In this document: piece after piece, positions 58,137 to 64,000 of the stretch | How positions within the stretch are numbered: position 1 is the first letter of the stretch | Layout: every line of letters starts with the position of its first letter | Origin: Candidatus Acinetobacter avistercoris | GTDB taxonomy: Bacteria; Pseudomonadota; Gammaproteobacteria; Pseudomonadales; Moraxellaceae | NCBI GenBank assembly: GCA_018883945.1 | Contig: JAHLFF010000111.1 | Location: 1-64,000, forward strand | DNA length: 64,000 nt | Reading direction: 5' to 3' | The notes under the pieces: generated by a model | The model's database searches: none | Seen by the model: the letters and a program-made list of their open reading frames with translations, nothing else | Told to the model about the DNA's origin: nothing | Position numbers and translations under genes: made by a program

Positions 58137-59246
58137 CTAAGCGGATTTGGCTGTAATTTGTGTGAATTGCTGAGCCTCGAGTTCACGCACCAATGGCAGT
58201 ACTTTCTCGCCAAAATATTCAACCTCTTCAATAAAGTGTAAAAATCCAGATAGGATGAGATCTACACCAATTGATTTTAGCTCAACGATACGTTCAGCAA
58301 TCTGCTGTGGAGTACCGATTAAATTGGTACGGAAACCATCGTTATATTGAACTAAATCTTCAAAAGTTGATTTTGCCCAATTGCCTTCACCTTCAGCGGT
58401 GGATGCACCTGCTTCACGCGTTGCATCGCCAAATGCTTTGACCGCTTCAACATTTGCGCCATCAATGATGTTTTGCAGTACACGCTTTGCTTCTTCTTCG
58501 GTATCGCGCGCAATCACAAAAGCATTTACACCAATTTTTACTTGATGATTGTTGGCTTTGGCTTTTTCACGAATATCATCGATCTGCTTTTTGAGTTCTT
58601 CAGGCGTATTTCCGTTGGTGAAGTACCAATCCGAAACACGTGAGGCCATATCACGTGCGGCACGTGAACTACCGCCTTGGAAAATCTCAATATGTGGTTT
58701 TTGAATGGGTTTTGGGCTAAGTGTATAGTTTTTGAATTGGTAAAATTGACCATCAAAAGAATAATCATTTTGAGTCCATACACCTTTTAAAGCAGTGATG
58801 AATTCTTCTGAGCGGACATAGCGTTGATCATGTTCAGGCCATTCTTCACCAATCGCATCAAATTCCCCGCGGAACCAACCACTAACAACGTTAATGGCAA
58901 TACGCCCATTGCTTAAATGATCAATGGTTGCTAACTGTTTAGCAGCAAGCGCGGGTTTCCAAGGCCCCGGAAGAATTGCGGCAATAACTCTTAATGTTGT
59001 GGTTTTTGCCAAAATACCATGACTAAAACTGACCGATTCATGTTGATTTTCAGCGTTATAACCTGCGGTAAAACGGATCTGTGTCAAAGCATATTCAAAG
59101 CCACTTTTTTCAGCAGCTTGAGCCAGACGGACATTGTAGTCATAACTCCAATCTGTACGTTGCTCAACATTACTGACCACTAATCCGCCGCTCACATTTG
59201 GTACCCAGTACGCAAATTTAATCGGCTGTTTTTCAATTTGAGTCAT
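58137..59246 (-). CDS. sfnG: FMNH2-dependent dimethylsulfone monooxygenase
   Basis: SfnG oxidises dimethylsulfone to methanesulfinate with reduced flavin. The 369-residue luciferase-like protein begins near MTQIEKQPIKFAYWVPNVSG and has FEYALTQIRFTAGYNAENQHESVSFSHG, AINVVSGWFRGEFDAIGEEW and FQGGSSRAARDMASRVSDWYFTNGNTPEE, all very close to SfnG. The ATG at 59246 follows GGGAG by seven bases; the longer frame to 59351 overlaps the end of msuE. MsuE directly upstream supplies reduced FMN. Confidence 0.93.
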   Translation of the reverse strand: MTQIEKQPIKFAYWVPNVSGGLVVSNVEQRTDWSYDYNVRLAQAAEKSGFEYALTQIRFTAGYNAENQHESVSFSHGILAKTTTLRVIAAILPGPWKPALAAKQLATIDHLSNGRIAINVVSGWFRGEFDAIGEEWPEHDQRYVRSEEFITALKGVWTQNDYSFDGQFYQFKNYTLSPKPIQKPHIEIFQGGSSRAARDMASRVSDWYFTNGNTPEELKKQIDDIREKAKANNHQVKIGVNAFVIARDTEEEAKRVLQNIIDGANVEAVKAFGDATREAGASTAEGEGNWAKSTFEDLVQYNDGFRTNLIGTPQQIAERIVELKSIGVDLILSGFLHFIEEVEYFGEKVLPLVRELEAQQFTQITAKSA

Positions 59247-59289
59247 GGCGATTCTCCCGTTTATCTTTCTTGTTTGACTATTCGTGCGC

Positions 59290-60027
59290 TTATGCCACTT
59301 TTGTTTTTGATGCTGAGTTATTCTTTTGATGTAGTCTTGATTCAGCTGCATTTAAATTAGGTACAGCAGCGGAAGGTAAGACTTCTTCTTGTTCGATTTG
59401 TTTGTTGATTCCTAGATTTTGATTTGCCTGCTGAGTTTTTTCTTTGACCACATCAGCACGTTGGCCTTTTGCAGGTGCCCATTCTAAAATCGGTAATGCA
59501 CGTGCAATCGCGAGTGTAATGCGATCACGTAAGAACTCACTGTGAATGGTATATTCAGGTGTGAAATCACGGTCTGTTGCATATACGCCGATCGGTAATG
59601 TTTGAGCTTGGAAAAAACTGAACAATGGGCGTAATTGATGTTCAAGGACCAGTGCATGGCGATCACTACCGCCTGAGGCAGCCAATAAAACAGGAACATC
59701 AACCAAAGCCGTTTGTTCTACAAAGTCAAAGAAATGCTTGAACAGGCCAGTAAAAGAGGCACGATATACGGGTGTCCCAACGATTAAAGCATCTGCCGCT
59801 TCAACCGCAGCTAAATCGTCTTGCACACGTTGAGGTAATTGGTTGCGATAAATCGCACCACCCAGTAAATGACCAATTTCGCTGAATTTAATAAAATGTA
59901 CATTGATAGGCGTAGCTTCACCTAATTCGTCCAAAATGGCTTGTACCAAAGCTTCAGTTTTTGATGGATTGTTTAAGCCACCTGATACAGCGACAATGTT
60001 CAATGGTTTTGGTTGTGAAATAGACAT
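59290..60027 (-). CDS. msuE: NADH-dependent FMN reductase
   Basis: MsuE supplies FMNH2 to the flavin-dependent sulfonate and sulfone monooxygenases. The 245-residue flavodoxin-like protein has IVAVSGGLNNPSKTEALVQ, DALIVGTPVYRASFTGLFKHFFDFV (about residues 79-103) and LAASGGSDRHALVLEHQLRPLF. Compared with the usual length of about 185 residues, it carries an extra polar, low-complexity tail of about 55 residues. It is 43 bases upstream of the sfnG start and very likely co-transcribed. Confidence 0.92.
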   Translation of the reverse strand: MSISQPKPLNIVAVSGGLNNPSKTEALVQAILDELGEATPINVHFIKFSEIGHLLGGAIYRNQLPQRVQDDLAAVEAADALIVGTPVYRASFTGLFKHFFDFVEQTALVDVPVLLAASGGSDRHALVLEHQLRPLFSFFQAQTLPIGVYATDRDFTPEYTIHSEFLRDRITLAIARALPILEWAPAKGQRADVVKEKTQQANQNLGINKQIEQEEVLPSAAVPNLNAAESRLHQKNNSASKTKVA

Positions 60028-60402
60028 ATTGGCTAACCTAAAAATGATTAATCTCGGATAGCCATCATTAATCGCTATTTCGCTATATTCTGTAAAATAA
60101 GGAAATGAAAATTGATTATCATTTTTTTATCTATACGATTATTTATACATTAAGCAATTGATGAGTTAGTATAAATATCTGAAATAACTCAATATATTTT
60201 TAATGTCGATTTCTATCTTTTTATTGAGTGAAATTTATATTTAAAATTGCTGTGCTTATCATTATTTTATAAATTACATAAAAATGAGTGGAATTCTGAA
60301 TTAGCGCAACATTATTTCCTGAAATTCGTTAATATTTATGTATCCTTATCTGCAATAGCACAGTTAGAATGATGATTGTGTTAGAGATCTCTCGCGTCGC
60401 TT
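60028..60402. other. Intergenic region between divergent msuE and response-regulator genes
   Basis: The 375-base AT-rich region must hold divergent promoters. No sigma-54 or CysB-like site stands out. A GG-N10-GC pair near 60306-60319 is present but its -24 box is poor. Confidence 0.55.
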
Positions 60403-61053
60403 ATGAATATTTTAATCGTTGATGATCATCCGCTGTTTCGTCATGCTTTAATTCAAGCAGTTCGTTACAGTTTACCGCAGGCCCAAATTGGTGAAACTGC
60501 TGCTGTTAATGAGTTTTATGAACGCTTAGAAAAAGGTCCAGAACCTGATTTGGTCTTATTAGATCTAAATTTACCTGGTGCTTCAGGTTTTTCAGCATTG
60601 GTTCACGTTCGTGCACAATATCCATTACTTCCTATTATTGTCGTTTCTGCGCATGAAGAAGTGTCAATTATCCAACGCTCAATTGCACACGGTGCGATGG
60701 GCTATATTCCAAAGTCTGCACATCCAAGTCACATTGGTGAAGCCATTCGTCACGTTTTAGACGGTGATATTTGGTTACCACCGAACTTACCCGCCAATTT
60801 AAGTTTTGACCCGCGTGCAGCTGAAGAAACCGCTTTGGCTGAACGTATTCAGTCTCTGACACCTCAGCAATTCCGAGTTTTAATGATGGTGGCTGAAGGG
60901 CTGTTAAATAAACAAATTGCCTATGAACTTGATGTATCAGAAGCAACGATTAAAGCACACGTAACGGCTATATTCCGTAAGTTGGGCGTTCAAAATCGTA
61001 CGCAAGCTGTGCTTGCCATTAATGCGCTGAATATTGAAGAAAAACGCGTTTAA
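60403..61053 (+). CDS. NarL-type response regulator, CrbR/ErdR-like
   Basis: The 216-residue protein has a receiver domain with phospho-acceptor D54 (LVLLDLNLPG) and K104, and a LuxR-type HTH (LTPQQFRVLMMVAEGLLNKQIAYELDVSEATIKAHVTAIFRKLGV, about 148-193). It resembles the ErdR/CrbR/AgmR regulators that, with a hybrid PAS kinase, activate acs and alcohol oxidation in Pseudomonas and Vibrio. A hybrid kinase of that type is encoded at 62.5-64 kb, with one unrelated gene in between. Target assignment is inference. Confidence 0.87.
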   Translation: MNILIVDDHPLFRHALIQAVRYSLPQAQIGETAAVNEFYERLEKGPEPDLVLLDLNLPGASGFSALVHVRAQYPLLPIIVVSAHEEVSIIQRSIAHGAMGYIPKSAHPSHIGEAIRHVLDGDIWLPPNLPANLSFDPRAAEETALAERIQSLTPQQFRVLMMVAEGLLNKQIAYELDVSEATIKAHVTAIFRKLGVQNRTQAVLAINALNIEEKRV

Positions 61054-61084
61054 TTCAAATTATTTTAGATATATCTGATATGAA

Positions 61085-61112
61085 AAAAGACCTCTATTAA
61101 GAGGTCTTTTTT
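61085..61112 (+). terminator. Terminator after the response regulator
   Basis: AAAAGACCTC-TATTAA-GAGGTCTTTTTT. Confidence 0.9.
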
Positions 61113-61208
61113 AGAACTGGATGATTCCATGAATAGATCATTTGATAATCAGACAGTTTAACCATTAGAAGATTTTATCAGTGGCCGATTTTAAAGTTCG
61201 TCTTCAAG

Positions 61209-61247
61209 CTTCGACTTTAAGGTTGAACTTTAAGCTTTGACTTTAAT
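61209..61247 (+). repeat. 13-bp imperfect tandem repeat
   Basis: Three units of the type CTTCGACTTTAAG, GTTGAACTTTAAG and CTTTGACTTTAAT lie in tandem just after the stop of the 61270-62037 gene. Confidence 0.6.
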
Positions 61248-61269
61248 GTTCGACAAGCATCTAAAGGTT

Positions 61270-62037
61270 TTAAGCCAAGCAAGTTTGCTTAGAGCTGACA
61301 TCATTACAAAATAAAGGATTCAAAGCGCACTGTAAATCATCGATTTGCTCTTGAGTGACATAGCCTTTTTTCATTAAATAATGCGCCACACGATCATCTC
61401 GCAGGCTTAAGAAAGCCGCATCATAAACATTAAGATCAACAAATAATGCCGCTGTTTCAACGGTATTGAAGCAATCTAAATAAACATCATTTCCATACAT
61501 TAAAAAAATATGGTCATAATCTGCTTGAGGGTCGACAGCCAAACGTTCAGCCAAAGTTTGATGAGGCGTCTTAATGAACAATAAATCTGAAATTTCATCA
61601 AATTGTGAGGTGTCTAAACGGTCTTCACCAGTTTTCACTTTTCCTAACCAAGCTTTGAAAACCAGTACAGCACCACCACGAAGTAACATACTCCAAATTT
61701 GATGACGGACATGCTCATTCATTTTTTTGCTGTCGGCTTCTAATATCTCAATTAATTTACTTTCTTGATTGGATAGTTTGTCAAAAAAACCTAATCCTTG
61801 TGGATGATATGCGGCTGGACTAAAGACATCGAGTTTAAGTTCATCGAAAACTTGTAAGGTCAGCGGAACAACACTTTGATAAATTTGATTCAGTGCTTGT
61901 AAATGCTCATCTTTTAAAGAGGTTGCTGGAAAAATCTTTTGCCAATTGATTTCAGGCAAAATGGCATTTGCCCCATACTGACGATGGAATTCTTGAGTTC
62001 GGTCTAAACCATGAGGTACTGCATCTGAAATATTCAT
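61270..62037 (-). CDS. Protein of unknown function between the two-component genes
   Basis: The 255-residue cytoplasmic protein begins MNISDAVPHGLDRTQEFHRQ and is not recognised. It is mixed alpha/beta with no membrane segment or signal peptide. The first half is mostly helical (LTLQVFDELKLDVFSPAAYHPQ; NEHVRHQIWSMLLRGGAVLVF) and the C-terminal part contains YDHIFLMYGNDVYLDCFNTVE. GGAG lies five bases before the ATG at 62037, so it is a genuine gene. It lies in the same orientation as the hybrid kinase and may be transcribed with it. Confidence 0.7.
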   Translation of the reverse strand: MNISDAVPHGLDRTQEFHRQYGANAILPEINWQKIFPATSLKDEHLQALNQIYQSVVPLTLQVFDELKLDVFSPAAYHPQGLGFFDKLSNQESKLIEILEADSKKMNEHVRHQIWSMLLRGGAVLVFKAWLGKVKTGEDRLDTSQFDEISDLLFIKTPHQTLAERLAVDPQADYDHIFLMYGNDVYLDCFNTVETAALFVDLNVYDAAFLSLRDDRVAHYLMKKGYVTQEQIDDLQCALNPLFCNDVSSKQTCLA

Positions 62038-62526
62038 ATAATCTCCAATCAATGCGATTAACTCAAGGAGGTCTCAATCCTCAAGTTAAATGGATTCCAT
62101 TCGTTATCACTACACCCATGCTCATCATTTTCGACAAGTGCAGTCTAAAAATAAAATAATGCTAATTTTATGGATTATGTAAGATGCAATAGAAATACGA
62201 CTAAAGTTGTAGATCTTCTTTTTTGATAATTTATATGCTTAAAATTCAATTATTTAAAAAATTAGTAACAAGGTGTTTTGGCTTGAATTCAATTTTTTGA
62301 TGATCTTTGCCATAGAATTATCTTGAATGTAATCTTTGGTCAATCAAGTTGCTCACAATGATTAAATTTTGATAGCTTTTGCACATCGACTATAAAAAAT
62401 TGCTATTTAGAGTAGATGAGCGTTGGTTTTCTGTAGCTCTAACCCCTATTTTAAGTAAACAAAAATAGGGGTTAGATGTTTCGAAATATGACAAGCCATT
62501 AGTTTTTTCATATGACAAATCTGGAA
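62038..62526. other. Intergenic region with long hairpin
   Basis: The 489-base AT-rich gap between two minus-strand genes contains one strong hairpin (62439-62475) 51 bases after the kinase stop. The rest shows no gene and no other structure. Confidence 0.6.
62439..62475. terminator. 14-bp perfect hairpin after the hybrid kinase gene
   Basis: CTAACCCCTATTTT (62439-62452) and AAAATAGGGGTTAG (62462-62475) pair perfectly around a nine-base loop. No T-run follows on either strand, so it is a probable terminator or 3'-end stabiliser only by position. Confidence 0.55.
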
Positions 62527-64000
62527 TTATTTCGAAATTTTTAATCCTGATAACCATGAACGTAAAGAGGCTGGTTTCAACGGTTTTCTGAGCAGCACGA
62601 TATTCAAATCTTTTAATCTTTGTGGAAGTTCAGGATCTGAATCTGCCGTAATTAAGGCAATAGGAACGTTCTCTTTACGATGTTCATTGATGAAATCTAA
62701 ACCAATTTTATTGTGGTTCAAATGTTGGTCGACGAGCCAAACTTGAATATTTTCATTTTGAATAATCTCAATGGCTTGTTCAGGCTCTGTTGCTTTAAAG
62801 ACTTGATAACCCCATTTAGACAGCAAGGTACTCATGCCTTCTAAAATGGTTTCATCATTATCTAGGCACAGGATCTTATAGGCTTTAGATTTGAGCGGCA
62901 CCGCTTGTATAGGTGCAGCTACCACTTTTGGAGCATCGACAATTGGGACTTCAATCATAAAGCAAGAACCATGACCCAGTTCAGAGTAAACATGGACTGG
63001 ATAGTTGAGTAAAGCCGTCATGCGTTGCACAATCGCCAGACCCAATCCTAAGCCTTGTTCACCCCAAGGTGAGGTATGACCACAGCGTTCAAATTCTTGA
63101 AAGAGTTTAATGCGTTGTTGTTCAGCAATCCCTGGACCGGTATCCCACACGCCAATTCGAATATGTTGTGGGCGTTCTGCTGAGCGCAGTACACCGACCA
63201 CAACTCTGCCTTTAGCGGTATAGCGTAAAGCGTTACTGACAAAATTTTGAATAATTCGTCGAATCCATTGAGGATCTGTATCAATCCAAAATTTCACATC
63301 ATGGACTTTAAATACAATATTACGTTGTGCGGCAATGGACTTAAATTGTAGGTCTAAGTCACTCAGCAAATCATGCAATGGATAGGCTTGACGATGCGGT
63401 TGGATTGAACCACCTTCGAGACGAGCGATATCGAGTAGGGCAGAGAGCATACTTTCGGCACCATGTAATGATCGATCCAACTGTTGCAATGTTTTACGAT
63501 CATCATCTGACTGGATGCTTTGTTCCAATGCCGTACTAAAAAGACGTGCTGCATGCATCGGTTGTAAGAGATCGTGACTGGCTGCGGCAATAAATCGGCT
63601 TTTTGACATATTGGCTTTATCCGCTTGTTCACGAGCCAATTGTTGTTCAGTCAAAGCATCTGCCAATTGTTGCGTACGATCTTGCACACGACCTTCAAGT
63701 AATGCTTCATTTTCACGGAATGCCGTAATATCGGCAAATGTGGTCACGAAACCACCCCCTTCAATTGGGTTTCCGCGCATTTGAATGACACGACCATCTT
63801 TACGAATGCGTTCGAATTCGTGCGCGCTACCGACCTTCATCCAACGTAGTCTTTTGCGAACATGTTCTTCGACTGAACCAGGACCACATTCACCACGCTC
63901 AGCGTTATAACGAATCAGATCTGCAACTGGACAACCGACATAGACCAAGTCTTTTGGATAATCGAAGAGCACCAGATATTGGTTATTCCACGCCACCAAA
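62527..64000 (-). CDS. Hybrid sensor histidine kinase, CrbS/MxtR-like, 5' end outside the window
   Basis: The visible 490 residues are the C-terminal part of a larger protein. They hold a PAS domain (about 1-95, WNNQYLVLFDYPKDL...ITAFRENEALLEGRV), a coiled linker, the HisKA box FIAAASHDLLQPMHAARLF with H142, the ATPase N-box NFVSNALRYTAKG, G-boxes DTGPGIAEQ and GLGLGLAIVQRM, and a receiver domain with the acceptor aspartate in VWLVDQHLN. This PAS7-HisKA-HATPase-REC order is that of CrbS/MxtR/NahK-type kinases, whose N-terminal transporter-like part would lie right of the window. It probably phosphorylates the NarL-type regulator at 60.4 kb. Confidence 0.9.
   Translation of the reverse strand, partial: LVAWNNQYLVLFDYPKDLVYVGCPVADLIRYNAERGECGPGSVEEHVRKRLRWMKVGSAHEFERIRKDGRVIQMRGNPIEGGGFVTTFADITAFRENEALLEGRVQDRTQQLADALTEQQLAREQADKANMSKSRFIAAASHDLLQPMHAARLFSTALEQSIQSDDDRKTLQQLDRSLHGAESMLSALLDIARLEGGSIQPHRQAYPLHDLLSDLDLQFKSIAAQRNIVFKVHDVKFWIDTDPQWIRRIIQNFVSNALRYTAKGRVVVGVLRSAERPQHIRIGVWDTGPGIAEQQRIKLFQEFERCGHTSPWGEQGLGLGLAIVQRMTALLNYPVHVYSELGHGSCFMIEVPIVDAPKVVAAPIQAVPLKSKAYKILCLDNDETILEGMSTLLSKWGYQVFKATEPEQAIEIIQNENIQVWLVDQHLNHNKIGLDFINEHRKENVPIALITADSDPELPQRLKDLNIVLLRKPLKPASLRSWLSGLKISK

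Noticed and set aside
60306..60319. Sigma-54 site for msuE
   Set aside because: GG-N10-GC spacing is present but the -24 box reads AGGAAA and it lies about 280 bases from the start codon.
61968..62159. 63-codon plus-strand ORF at the start of the unknown gene
   Set aside because: It overlaps the start and SD of the better-supported minus-strand gene.

Overview
The window is an AT-rich, gene-dense gammaproteobacterial chromosome segment that reads throughout as Acinetobacter. The supporting signs are an LpxC of 300 residues, a crc-like gene divergent from pyrE, an Acinetobacter-type pair of small porins, RF2 with a +1 frameshift site, and the murG-murC-ddl-ftsQ-ftsA-ftsZ-lpxC block. I see no rRNA or tRNA gene, no insertion sequence, no prophage and no CRISPR array. 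Most genes are core metabolism or cell-envelope genes. The less explained content lies in the intergenic regions.

Layout. 1-8.1 kb: a complete urate-to-glyoxylate pathway (hpxO, uraH, uraD, puuE, alc, allA) with a urate/xanthine-type permease and a Tsx/OmpK-like outer-membrane channel. Several of its transcription units are preceded by -24/-12 (sigma-54) promoter-like sites, as expected for nitrogen scavenging. 8.3-12.3 kb: small unrelated genes (ribosome hibernation factor, ankyrin protein, outer-membrane beta-barrel, alpha/beta esterase, DUF2147, ArsC/YffB). 12.3-12.9 kb: an intergenic region whose minus strand encodes a strong candidate for a CsrB/RsmY-type RNA (nine GGA motifs, two GGA-loop hairpins, intrinsic terminator, promoter and an upstream 28-bp perfect palindrome). 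12.9-18.8 kb: crc/xth, pyrE, a SulP transporter with a structured leader, a DUF389 membrane protein and gshB. 19-28.5 kb: the division and wall block, lpxC, a DciA-like protein and an M23 peptidase. 28.8-33.5 kb: aceE-aceF. 33.6-34.4 kb: a yybP-ykoY (Mn2+) riboswitch and a GDT1-type Mn exporter. 34.7-40.7 kb: a YkgJ-type protein, guaB, glmM, pdxH and recJ. 40.7-42.5 kb: two tandem paralogous porins. 43-48.3 kb: prfB, an ArsR regulator with an Old Yellow Enzyme, waaA and rsmE. 48.3-57.3 kb: MscS, acs, a DszC/SfnB-like flavoprotein, an Fsr-type MFS pump, riboflavin synthase and a duplicated DUF4394 lipoprotein. 58.1-60 kb: sfnG and msuE for organosulfur use. 60.4-64 kb: a NarL-type response regulator, an unknown protein, and the C-terminal part of a PAS-HisKA-HATPase-REC hybrid kinase. 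The last pair resembles CrbR/CrbS (ErdR/MxtR), which controls acs in pseudomonads and vibrios. acs lies about 10 kb away.

Start codons were re-chosen where a ribosome-binding site and family alignment favoured an internal start. All motif calls were made by eye. Nothing was searched or folded by computer.
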